From Rubrobacteraceae bacterium (GTDB taxonomy: Bacteria > Actinomycetota > Rubrobacteria > Rubrobacterales > Rubrobacteraceae): a stretch of 7,381 bases of DNA. Shown here piece by piece: positions 1 through 6,337 of this stretch (the stretch's first letter is position 1; every line of letters starts with the position of its first letter). The stretch spans positions 1 through 7,381 of the forward strand of contig JACCSM010000460.1 in assembly GCA_013698525.1 (NCBI GenBank). The letters are read 5' to 3'. Position numbers and translations under genes: made by a program. The notes under the pieces were generated by a model that was not told where the DNA came from, did no database searches, and saw nothing but the letters and a program-made list of their open reading frames with translations.

Positions 1-1034
1 ATCTCCCGTTCCTGGGCCAGGGCCGACCTGATGGTCCCGACCACGAGCGGGTAGGCCGAGCGCCCACCGCGCAACCGCACGGCGCTCTTGGCCGGATGCA
101 CGTTGACGTCCACCTCGCCGGGCCCGAGCTCGAGCCGCAAGAACGCCGCGGGATGCCGTCCCTTTGGTAGCAGGTCCGCGTACGCTTTGGCGACCGCGGG
201 GGCGAAGGAGTCGGCCTCGACGACCCTGCCGTTTACGGCGACGTGCAGGTAGCGGCGGGTCGGGAAGCTCACCGCCAATGGGCTGACGAAACCCCACACC
301 ACGGGGTCCTCGAGCGCCACGAGACTCCGGGCGAGCGAGAGGCCGTGGACCTGTGAGATGCGCTCCCTGAGGTCGGCCGCCGCCGGGAACGCCAGGGAGC
401 GCCGCCCGTCCGAGCGGAGGAAGAACCCGACCTCGGGACGGCTCAGTGCTAGCGACTCGACCACCGTCGCTACAGCGTTCGCCTCGGCCCGCACCGTGCC
501 GAGGAAACCCCTGCGCACCGGCAGGTTCAGGAAAAGGTCGCGTGCCTCAACCGTCGTGCCAGGGGGATGGGCCGCGGTCGCTGCCTCCACCACCTCCCCG
601 GCGAAGACCCGTACGCGGGCGCCGAGGGGATCTTCCGTGCCGCATCTTCGGGTCGTGAGCGTCATGGAGGAGACGGCGCCGATGGCGTGCAGGGCCTCGC
701 CGCGGAAGCCCAAAGAGACTACGCTGGCGAGGTCGTCGGCCGTACGGATCTTGCTCGTCGCGTGCTCAGTGACCGCGCGCCCCGCGTCCTCGGGCGACAT
801 CCCCGAGCCGTCGTCGCTGACCCGGATCAGGGCCACCCCACCGTCCTCGATCTCGACCTCGACTCTGCCAGCCCCCGCGTCGAGAGAGTTCTCGATCAAC
901 TCCTTGACGGCAGACGCCGGACGCTCGATGACCTCCCCGGCGGCGATCCTGTGCGCCACCTCAGGAGACAGCACGCGGACCCGTCCGGCGTAGTCGGCGG
1001 CCTCTTCATAGACCAGCGTAGGAAAGATCCTCAC
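1..1034 (-). CDS. mutL: DNA mismatch repair protein MutL, N-terminal part (cut by left window edge)
   Basis: MutL couples mismatch recognition by MutS to strand removal, using an N-terminal GHKL-type ATPase. I translated the minus strand directly; the frame is open from about 1034 to base 1, giving roughly 344 residues with no stop, so the C-terminal dimerisation (and possible endonuclease) domain lies outside. Numbering from GTG 1034, visible family motifs are RIAAGEVIERP (29-39), the ATP-hydrolysis motif ENSLDAGA with Glu48, Asn49 and Asp52, DDGSGM (74-79), GFRGEAL (109-115), a DLFLNLPVR segment and, near the edge, DVNVHPAK with the family's conserved lysine. The start is GTG 1034 because an AGGGTGAG ribosome site precedes it; a second in-frame GTG at 974 would remove 20 residues and begin just before the conserved core. 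The gene lies 6 bp behind mutS and is almost certainly co-transcribed with it. Identity is very secure; the exact start is less so. Confidence 0.96.
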   Translation of the reverse strand, partial: MRIFPTLVYEEAADYAGRVRVLSPEVAHRIAAGEVIERPASAVKELIENSLDAGAGRVEVEIEDGGVALIRVSDDGSGMSPEDAGRAVTEHATSKIRTADDLASVVSLGFRGEALHAIGAVSSMTLTTRRCGTEDPLGARVRVFAGEVVEAATAAHPPGTTVEARDLFLNLPVRRGFLGTVRAEANAVATVVESLALSRPEVGFFLRSDGRRSLAFPAAADLRERISQVHGLSLARSLVALEDPVVWGFVSPLAVSFPTRRYLHVAVNGRVVEADSFAPAVAKAYADLLPKGRHPAAFLRLELGPGEVDVNVHPAKSAVRLRGGRSAYPLVVGTIRSALAQERE

Positions 1035-1039
1035 CCGAT

Positions 1040-1047
1040 CTCACCCT
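1040..1047 (-). promoter_or_regulatory. Ribosome binding site of mutL, overlapping the end of mutS
   Basis: On the minus strand the bases AGGGTGAG span the last codons and the TGA stop of mutS, and the AGGG core lies 9 bases before GTG 1034. This decides the longer mutL start over GTG 974, which has no purine-rich site at a suitable distance. Because ribosomes terminating mutS would sit on this site, the two genes are probably translationally coupled (inference). Confidence 0.6.
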
Positions 1048-3395
1048 GCAAAGTCTTTGACACCTTCGGCTTCGAGGCGGGTGAGGATCTCACCGGCACG
1101 GTCCGTGACCTGGGGCGGCAGCCCGGCGAGCTTCGCGACGTGGACGCCGTAGGATGAAGACTCCGCGCCGGCCTCTATCCTGTGCAGGAACACGATCTCA
1201 CCCCCCACCTCCTCGACGCTGGCCTTGTAGTTTCGGCAGCCTGGCAACATCTCCACGAGCCGCGTCAGCTCGTGGTAGTGGGTGGCGAAGAGCGTGAGAG
1301 CCTGCACGTCGTCGTGCAGATACTCGGCGATTGCCCAGGCGAGGCTCATCCCGTCGTAGGTCGAGGTGCCGCGTCCTACCTCATCGAGGATGACCAGCGA
1401 GCGCTCTGTCGCGCTGTTCAAAATACTCGCCGCTTCTGTCATCTCCACCATGAAGGTAGACTCACCGCTCGCGAGCCTGTCCTCGGCCCCTACCCGCGTG
1501 AAGATGCGGTCGATGACCCCCAGAGAGGCCTCGTCGGCGGGGACGTAGGAGCCGGTCTGGGCCAGCAGGGCGATGAGGGCCACCTGCCTGAGGAAGACGG
1601 ACTTACCCGCCATATTGGGGCCTGTGATGATCTGTAGCCGCGAGTCCCCGTTCACCTCGGAGTCGTTGGGGACAAAAGGCATCTCGAGGTTGTGCTCGAC
1701 GACGGGATGTCGTCCACCGGAGATGCGGATGCCCCGGCCTTCAGCGACCTCGGGGCGGCAGTAGCGCAGCTCGGTCGCAGCGGCGGCGAAGGAGGAGATC
1801 ACGTCGATGACGGCGATGGCGCGTGAGACTTTCTGCAGTTCGGGCGCGGCCTCCTTGACGGCGGCGCGTATCTCGGCGAGGATGCCGCGCTCGATGCGTT
1901 CGACCTCGTCGCGAGCCCCGAGCATCCGCGATTCGTGCTCCTTTAGCTCCACCGTTACGTAGCGGGCGTTGTGCTTGAGTGCCTTGCGGTGTTGGTAGCG
2001 ATCGGGGACAGCGCTCGTCTCCTTGCCCGCGACCTCGATAAAGTAGCCTTCGCCGTCCCTGTAGCCTACCTTTAGGGTCTTCAGGCCCGTCTTGAGCCGC
2101 TCCTCGGCCTCGAAGCGCGTCAGCCAATCGTGGGCGCCGTCCCTGAACTCGCGCGCCTCGTCGAGCTCCCCCGAGTAGCCCTGGCGTATGATCTCACCGC
2201 TCTCCTCGGAGATCGCAGCAACGACAAGCTCCCTTACCCCTGGCGGCTCTTCCATCGCCCCCAACACCCGCGAGAGCAAAGAGGAGCCCTGCGACGCTGG
2301 CTCGAGCGTCTCCCTTAGAGGTTCGATCTCCTCCAGCGCACCCTTGAGCGAGAGCAGATCATTGGGCGAGGCCGAAAGCCTGACGATGCGCGTGGCGATG
2401 CGCTCCACGTCGGGGATGCGTCCCAGATGTTCGCGCACCTCTTCACGCAGCATGTAGTCTCCGGCGAGCACGTCGACGGCCCCGAGGCGTTGCCTGATGC
2501 GGTCCACCTCCAGCAAGGGACGCTCCAGCCAGCGCCTGAGCGCGCGCCGGCCCATCGGCGTGCGGGTACGGTCTATAGTCTCGACCAGATCGTCCAGGCC
2601 AAGGTTGCGCCTCGTCGCTGCGTCGAGGACCATCCCCGAACCAGGGTCGTAAGGACGGAAGGTCACCACCTGCTCAGGCGGGCCGCCGCCGCGCAGGGAA
2701 GCGAGGTACTGGATCAAAGCCCCCGCGGCGCCGGCGAGCGCCGGCCGCCCATCGAGTCCGTATCCCTTGAGCCCTGATACACCGAAGTGCCTTCTCAGTG
2801 CCTGCTCTCCCGCGGAAGGCTCGAACGTCCAGCGCGGGGCTGAGCTTACGGCGGCGCGAACCTTAGGCAGTCTCTCGGCCGCTGTCCGCTCGGGGACGAC
2901 GATTTCACGCGGCGACCACCGCTCCAGCTCGGCGGGGAGCTGCTCTTCGGGGACCTCGGTGCCCGTGAACTCCCCGGTCGAAGCCTCGACGACGGCTATG
3001 CCGGCCCGGCCGTCCCTGACGACGAATGCGGCCAGGTAGTTAGCCTGCCCCGCGGAGAGGACGTTGTCCTCTATAACGGTGCCAGGTGTCAGAGTACGGG
3101 TGACCTCACGCGTGAACTGCTTGGGTTTCGTCGGGTGCTGCCGCTGCTCGGCGACGGCGACGGAATAGCCCTTTCTGAGCAGGGTGGCCAGATGCTCCTG
3201 GAGCGCGTGTCCTGGGACCCCGGCCAGCGGGACGCGGCCCTCGCCGGCCGCCTCGCGGCTCGTCAGCCGGATCGAGAGCGCCTGCGAAATCCTCTTCGCG
3301 TCCTCCTCGAAGGTCTCGAAGAACGTCCCGACCTGGTAGAAGAGGATCGTCTCTGGCGGAAGTTGCGCCTTCAGCTCCGCGTAACGTCCAAGCAT
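1041..3395 (-). CDS. mutS: DNA mismatch repair protein MutS
   Basis: MutS binds base-base mismatches and small loops and, as an ATP-driven clamp, recruits MutL. The 784-residue product shows the MutS1 domain order: mismatch-binding domain (about 1-110) with the Phe-x-Glu reading motif at F25-F26-E27, connector (about 115-240), core/lever (about 255-410 and 510-560) containing DRTRTPMGRRALRRWL, clamp (about 410-510) with GYFIEV and RYVTVELKEHE, and the ATPase domain with Walker A GPNMAGKS (592-599), the STF signature near 646, Walker B LVILDE (667-672) followed by VGRGTSTYDG, and FATHYHEL (703-710). It ends with SSYGVHVAKLAGLP and a short helical tail, so it lacks the extra C-terminal segment (tetramer or clamp binding) of longer homologues; family members are usually about 800-880 residues. 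The residue before the FxE motif is Thr24, where Asp is typical. There is no Shine-Dalgarno before ATG 3395, but a promoter sits immediately upstream. It is first gene of the mutS-mutL operon. Confidence 0.98.
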   Translation of the reverse strand: MLGRYAELKAQLPPETILFYQVGTFFETFEEDAKRISQALSIRLTSREAAGEGRVPLAGVPGHALQEHLATLLRKGYSVAVAEQRQHPTKPKQFTREVTRTLTPGTVIEDNVLSAGQANYLAAFVVRDGRAGIAVVEASTGEFTGTEVPEEQLPAELERWSPREIVVPERTAAERLPKVRAAVSSAPRWTFEPSAGEQALRRHFGVSGLKGYGLDGRPALAGAAGALIQYLASLRGGGPPEQVVTFRPYDPGSGMVLDAATRRNLGLDDLVETIDRTRTPMGRRALRRWLERPLLEVDRIRQRLGAVDVLAGDYMLREEVREHLGRIPDVERIATRIVRLSASPNDLLSLKGALEEIEPLRETLEPASQGSSLLSRVLGAMEEPPGVRELVVAAISEESGEIIRQGYSGELDEAREFRDGAHDWLTRFEAEERLKTGLKTLKVGYRDGEGYFIEVAGKETSAVPDRYQHRKALKHNARYVTVELKEHESRMLGARDEVERIERGILAEIRAAVKEAAPELQKVSRAIAVIDVISSFAAAATELRYCRPEVAEGRGIRISGGRHPVVEHNLEMPFVPNDSEVNGDSRLQIITGPNMAGKSVFLRQVALIALLAQTGSYVPADEASLGVIDRIFTRVGAEDRLASGESTFMVEMTEAASILNSATERSLVILDEVGRGTSTYDGMSLAWAIAEYLHDDVQALTLFATHYHELTRLVEMLPGCRNYKASVEEVGGEIVFLHRIEAGAESSSYGVHVAKLAGLPPQVTDRAGEILTRLEAEGVKDFAG

Positions 3396-3401
3396 AAGGC
3401 T

Positions 3402-3430
3402 ATTCTACGGCCAGAACCCCGCTTCGTCAG
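3402..3430 (-). promoter_or_regulatory. Candidate mutS-mutL promoter, predicted leaderless
   Basis: Reading the minus strand, CTGACG (3430-3425) matches the sigma-70 type -35 box at five of six positions. A 17-base spacer follows, then TAGAAT (3407-3402), a five-of-six match to the -10 box. Six bases separate the -10 box from the mutS ATG, so transcription should start at or next to the A of that ATG. The absence of a Shine-Dalgarno site is consistent with a leaderless message, but this is a by-eye prediction. Confidence 0.6.
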
Positions 3431-3535
3431 CCCCGAATCGTACGCCGGGCACGGTAGAGCCGGGATCACAAGGTGGTTATCATGGCTGTACGCAGGACTC
3501 CAAAACAGATAACGTTCCAGCAGACCGCAAAGTGC

Positions 3536-3542
3536 AGAGGAG
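3536..3542 (+). promoter_or_regulatory. Ribosome binding site deciding the nucleoside hydrolase start
   Basis: AGAGGAG lies with its GGAG core 5 bases before GTG 3548. It supports that GTG rather than the in-frame ATG at 3473, which would add 25 residues unlike the family and whose upstream sequence has only a poor ribosome site. Confidence 0.75.
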
Positions 3543-3547
3543 CGAGA

Positions 3548-4480
3548 GTGAGTCCGAAGCCTGTGATCCTGGACGTAGACCCCGGCCACGACGACGCCGT
3601 TGCCCTGATGCTTGCCTGCGGCCACCCGGATCTGGACCTTCTCGCCGTCACGACCGTCGCCGGCAACGTCACCATCGAGAAGACCACGCGCAACGCCCTG
3701 CGGGTGCTCTCCCTCGTCGGGTGCACGGACGTACCCGTCGGCGTTGGCGCCCCGGAACCCCTGGAAAGGCCGCTCCACACGGCCGAGGACATACACGGCA
3801 AGAGCGGGCTGGACGGACCCGAGGAGATCCCCCATGCCGGCTTCGAGCCCGACGAAAGTGGGGCTGTGGCCCTGATCGCGGACACCCTAAGGGCCTCTAC
3901 TGAGCCCGTCACCCTCATCCCTGTCGGCCCGCTCACCAACATCGCCGCGTTCCTGCGCGAGCATCCCGGCCTGAAGGACCGCGTAGCGCGCATCTCCCTC
4001 ATGGGCGGGAGCATGGGCCTTGGCAACACGACGCCGGCCGCCGAGTTCAACATCTACGTCGACCCCGAGGCGGCCCGCGAGGTCTTCGAGTCCGGTCTGC
4101 CCATAACAATGTCGGGCCTCGACGTAACGCACCAGGCCGGCGCCGGTCCTCGCGAGAGGGCGCGGCTGCGGGCCACGGGTAGGGTTGGACATGTGGTGGC
4201 CGGGTTCCTGGATTTCTTCGCCACCACCTACGAGAGCGTCTTCGGCTTCGACGCCCCGCCACTGCACGATCCCGTCGCCGTCGCTGCGGTACTCGAACCC
4301 GGCCTGCTAAAGACACGCCCGATGCGGGTCGATATCGAGTGCGAGAGCGATCTCACCCGCGGCGAGACCGTCTGCGACTTCTACGGCGTGACAGGCATGG
4401 CACCGAACGCCGAGGTCGGCGTCGAACTGGACCGCGAACGCTTCTTCAGGCTCCTGTACGGAGCACTGGACCGACTGTAA
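3548..4480 (+). CDS. Nucleoside hydrolase (inosine-uridine preferring family)
   Basis: Enzymes of this family hydrolyse the N-glycosidic bond of ribonucleosides to free base plus ribose, normally in cytoplasmic nucleoside salvage. From GTG 3548 the product is 310 residues, the usual family length. It begins with the diagnostic calcium-binding motif DVDPGHDDA (D9, D11, D15, D16), and continues with AVTTVAGN (33-40), HGKSGLDG (83-90), the VGPLTNIAAFL segment (126-136), AEFNIYVDPEAA (165-176, with E166, N168 and D172) and PLHDPVAV (238-245). There H240 corresponds to the catalytic-acid histidine of the purine/pyrimidine enzymes and D241 to the last calcium ligand. No signal peptide is seen. Substrate preference (purine, pyrimidine, RihA/B/C type) cannot be read from these motifs, so I give no gene symbol. 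It is transcribed divergently from mutS and converges on the next gene with a 27-bp gap. I saw no convincing promoter of its own in the 152-bp upstream region. Confidence 0.93.
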   Translation: MSPKPVILDVDPGHDDAVALMLACGHPDLDLLAVTTVAGNVTIEKTTRNALRVLSLVGCTDVPVGVGAPEPLERPLHTAEDIHGKSGLDGPEEIPHAGFEPDESGAVALIADTLRASTEPVTLIPVGPLTNIAAFLREHPGLKDRVARISLMGGSMGLGNTTPAAEFNIYVDPEAAREVFESGLPITMSGLDVTHQAGAGPRERARLRATGRVGHVVAGFLDFFATTYESVFGFDAPPLHDPVAVAAVLEPGLLKTRPMRVDIECESDLTRGETVCDFYGVTGMAPNAEVGVELDRERFFRLLYGALDRL

Positions 4481-4507
4481 GCGAAAACAAGAAGCTGACT
4501 TGCTGGT

Positions 4508-5752
4508 CTAGTCTTGGGTACGGGCTGTGCGAAGCGAGCGGACCACGAAAGCGTCGAAGGTTGCGAAGGCGGGAATATCTCCCAGTGAGACGTCGAGTTT
4601 GGCGTGGTCGAGCGCCCCGGTGACCGTGACCCTGCGCTCCGGCGCGATGCGCGCGAGCCCATACGACTGTGAGGGAGGGAAGAACTTGTCGTGGGGACCA
4701 CTGACGAGCTCGACCGGGGCACGTATCCGTCCCGTGCCGGCAAGCGGTGAGAGCTCTTCGAGGTCGTGGCGTACCTCGTCAGGTAGCGCCGCGTAGAGCG
4801 TGTCGAAACGTTCAGGGTCACGGTTCCCGAGCAGCCCTACGACGCTCCCCGCGTCCGCTCCCAGGTCGCCCGTCTGCCGCGAGCGGAGGTCGGAGAGCGG
4901 ACGTGGGCTCTCGCGGCCGGCCCTTTCGAGCTCGGCCGAGAGCGTACGCTTGTCTTCGCCCGGCGGCAGGGTGGCGACGAGCGAGCGGGCTACGACGTAG
5001 GAGAGGAAGGGGTTGGCCTCGTAGCGGACCAGCTCTCCGTCGGACCGGCGGTAATGGCCGGTCGTCGCGATGTTAAGGACGGTACGGATGTCTGAATAGG
5101 GTGCTACGCCTGCGACGACGGAGACTTTTCCTATGATTGCGGGGTCCTCGGCGACCAGGAGGGCGAGGGTGGCGCCCGTCGAGACCCCGACGAGGGCCAC
5201 CTTTCCGCCTTCGGTCTCAGGCCTGCCGGAGATCTCACGCGCGACCTGCGTGGCAGCGTCGGCGGTCTGAGGTGTGATCCTGTCCTCCGTCAGGCCAGGC
5301 AGGTCGGGCACGACCACGAGGTAGCCGGCCCGCGCGAAGCCCTCGGCCAGATTCCGCACCTCCGGTAGTTTCCTTCCTTCCTGCACTGTCCCGTTTACCA
5401 GGAATATAGCCGGCCACGATCCCTCCCCCGCTGGCCTCACTACGAGCGACGGGTTCCCCGCGACACGCGCGTCCGAGAAGCGTGGATCTTCGCCCACGGC
5501 TTCGACGGCGGGCGTGAGTACCGGTGCGTCGAGGACGGAGGAGATCACCACGATCGCGCGCGCCTGCGCGTCCACCCACGACCAGTACGAGATACACAGC
5601 CCGATCACTACCGCGAGCAACACGAGATAGAAGGCTCGTCTGAGCCTCCTACCGGAGAGTCTTTCTGCCGAATCCTTATACCGCAACGTCTCTCCCGCCG
5701 GAGACGACCTCGTCTCCCCGTAACTATGCAACGCGGACCACCGCCTGTCCAC
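4508..5752 (-). CDS. Membrane-anchored alpha/beta hydrolase (dienelactone hydrolase-like fold)
   Basis: The 414-residue product has an arginine-rich stretch RRLRR (35-39), then one hydrophobic segment at about 41-58. By the positive-inside rule this places the rest outside the membrane, as an anchor or possibly a cleaved signal peptide. The outer part reads as an alpha/beta hydrolase: an oxyanion-loop-like FLVNG (117-121), a nucleophile elbow GVSTG with Ser191, the acid GPHD with Asp355 and the base LDHAK with His383. That makes a complete putative Ser-Asp-His triad. Such enzymes cleave esters, amides or related bonds; the substrate is not predictable here. The start is uncertain. GTG 5752 has no well-spaced ribosome site, while in-frame TTG 5686, preceded by GGGAG at 5 bases, would give a 392-residue protein with a shorter cytoplasmic tail. 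It converges with the nucleoside hydrolase gene and diverges from bcp. Confidence 0.85.
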   Translation of the reverse strand: MDRRWSALHSYGETRSSPAGETLRYKDSAERLSGRRLRRAFYLVLLAVVIGLCISYWSWVDAQARAIVVISSVLDAPVLTPAVEAVGEDPRFSDARVAGNPSLVVRPAGEGSWPAIFLVNGTVQEGRKLPEVRNLAEGFARAGYLVVVPDLPGLTEDRITPQTADAATQVAREISGRPETEGGKVALVGVSTGATLALLVAEDPAIIGKVSVVAGVAPYSDIRTVLNIATTGHYRRSDGELVRYEANPFLSYVVARSLVATLPPGEDKRTLSAELERAGRESPRPLSDLRSRQTGDLGADAGSVVGLLGNRDPERFDTLYAALPDEVRHDLEELSPLAGTGRIRAPVELVSGPHDKFFPPSQSYGLARIAPERRVTVTGALDHAKLDVSLGDIPAFATFDAFVVRSLRTARTQD

Positions 5753-5788
5753 GGTGCATCGGACGTTCCTCTGTCCAGAATGATTTCT

Positions 5789-5818
5789 TTTACACGGGCC
5801 AGGGTAACATCGTAGAGT
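5789..5818 (+). promoter_or_regulatory. Candidate bcp promoter
   Basis: TTTACA (5789-5794) matches the -35 box at five of six positions. An 18-base spacer follows, then TAGAGT (5813-5818), a four-of-six -10 match. A start near 5825 would give a leader of about 25 bases containing the bcp ribosome site. It overlaps the opposing candidate promoter. Confidence 0.4.
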
Positions 5819-5837
5819 TGCAAGCAGACATCACCAA
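5809..5837 (-). promoter_or_regulatory. Candidate promoter for the alpha/beta hydrolase gene
   Basis: On the minus strand TTGGTG (5837-5832) and TACGAT (5814-5809) are separated by 17 bases. Both are four-of-six matches to sigma-70 type boxes. Transcription would start near 5802, about 50 bases before GTG 5752. The -10 box shares bases 5813-5814 with the -10 box of the plus-strand bcp candidate. Confidence 0.35.
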
Positions 5838-5838
5838 G

Positions 5839-5844
5839 AAGGAG
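5839..5844 (+). promoter_or_regulatory. Ribosome binding site of bcp
   Basis: AAGGAG, a near-ideal Shine-Dalgarno core, ends 5 bases before ATG 5850 and fixes the start of the peroxiredoxin gene. Confidence 0.85.
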
Positions 5845-5849
5845 CTTCG

Positions 5850-6299
5850 ATGCCGGACCTACCACAGCAAGGCGAGATACTGCCCGACCTGGAACTCACG
5901 ACAGAGAGCGGGGAACGTTTCGGTACGGGAGGGCTAACGGGCCAGAAGACCGTCCTCTACTTCTACCCCAAGGACGACACCCCAGGCTGCACGAAGGAAG
6001 CCTGCGCCTTCCGGGACCGCATGGACGATTACGCGAAGGCGGGTGTACAAGTCTACGGCGTCTCGCTGGACTCCCCCGAATCTCACCGCGAGTTCCGCGA
6101 AAAGTACGGCCTCAACTTCCCGCTCCTTTCAGACGAGGGAGGCCGCGCTTCCGATACTCTCGGAGTCCTCGGTGACCGGGGCACGGCCAGACGCGTCACC
6201 TTCCTGCTCGACCCGGAAGCCAGGATCTCCAAGGTCTACCCCGAAGTCACCCCGGACACCCACGCTGAGCAGATCCTCGAAGACGCCGCCTCAATGTAG
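5850..6299 (+). CDS. bcp: Thiol peroxidase, Bcp/PrxQ-type peroxiredoxin
   Basis: This cytoplasmic peroxiredoxin reduces hydrogen peroxide and organic hydroperoxides, and is normally recycled by thioredoxin. The 149-residue product has the usual length and the thioredoxin-like fold signature VLYFYPKDDTPGCT. The peroxidatic motif PxxxTxxC is intact (P40, T44, C47). A second cysteine, C52, sits five residues later in TKEAC, the position of the resolving cysteine in two-cysteine PrxQ proteins, so an intramolecular disulfide in the same helix is expected. The conserved arginine of the active site is R115 in RRVTFLLD. No signal peptide or membrane segment is present. The start is ATG 5850 with a strong ribosome site. 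The gene stands alone, divergent from the alpha/beta hydrolase and convergent with the next gene, with 38 bp between stops. Peroxide-responsive regulation is possible but no operator was recognised. Confidence 0.96.
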   Translation: MPDLPQQGEILPDLELTTESGERFGTGGLTGQKTVLYFYPKDDTPGCTKEACAFRDRMDDYAKAGVQVYGVSLDSPESHREFREKYGLNFPLLSDEGGRASDTLGVLGDRGTARRVTFLLDPEARISKVYPEVTPDTHAEQILEDAASM

Positions 6300-6337
6300 T
6301 CTCTGAAGGCGGAGGTACGCTCATAGCACAGCAAACG

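Noticed and set aside
358..1157. Plus-strand open frames of 196 and 211 codons over mutL
   Set aside because: They are antisense to the clearly coding mutL frame, are dominated by Arg, Ser, Pro and Ala, show no family motif, and are expected in GC-rich DNA opposite a real gene.
1182..3039. Several plus-strand and alternate minus-strand open frames of 60-151 codons across mutS
   Set aside because: All lie inside the MutS coding region in other frames, and none has a plausible ribosome site with a recognisable protein; they are shadows of the biased third codon position.
3476..3513. Inverted repeat GTTATC / GATAAC in the mutS-nucleoside hydrolase intergenic region
   Set aside because: The arms are only 6 bp with a 26-base gap and no extended symmetry; this could be a split operator but arises easily by chance.
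3466..4053. Minus-strand open frames of 154 and 195 codons over the nucleoside hydrolase and intergenic region
   Set aside because: The plus-strand nucleoside hydrolase is unambiguous by motif, and these opposing frames have low-complexity composition and no family similarity I recognise.
4480..4516. Possible terminator between the two convergent genes (CAAGA/TCTTG stem with a neighbouring run of four A/T)
   Set aside because: The stem is only 5 bp and AT-rich with a 19-base loop and a four-base tract, too weak to separate from chance.
5608..5865. 85-codon minus-strand frame spanning the hydrolase start and the bcp start
   Set aside because: It overlaps the N-terminus of the membrane hydrolase in another frame and the first codons of bcp, and ends in an arginine-rich shadow sequence. 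It has no identifiable domain.
6300..6337. Terminator or small gene between bcp and the propeller-like gene
   Set aside because: The 38 bases show no inverted repeat with a T or A tract and are too short to hold a gene.
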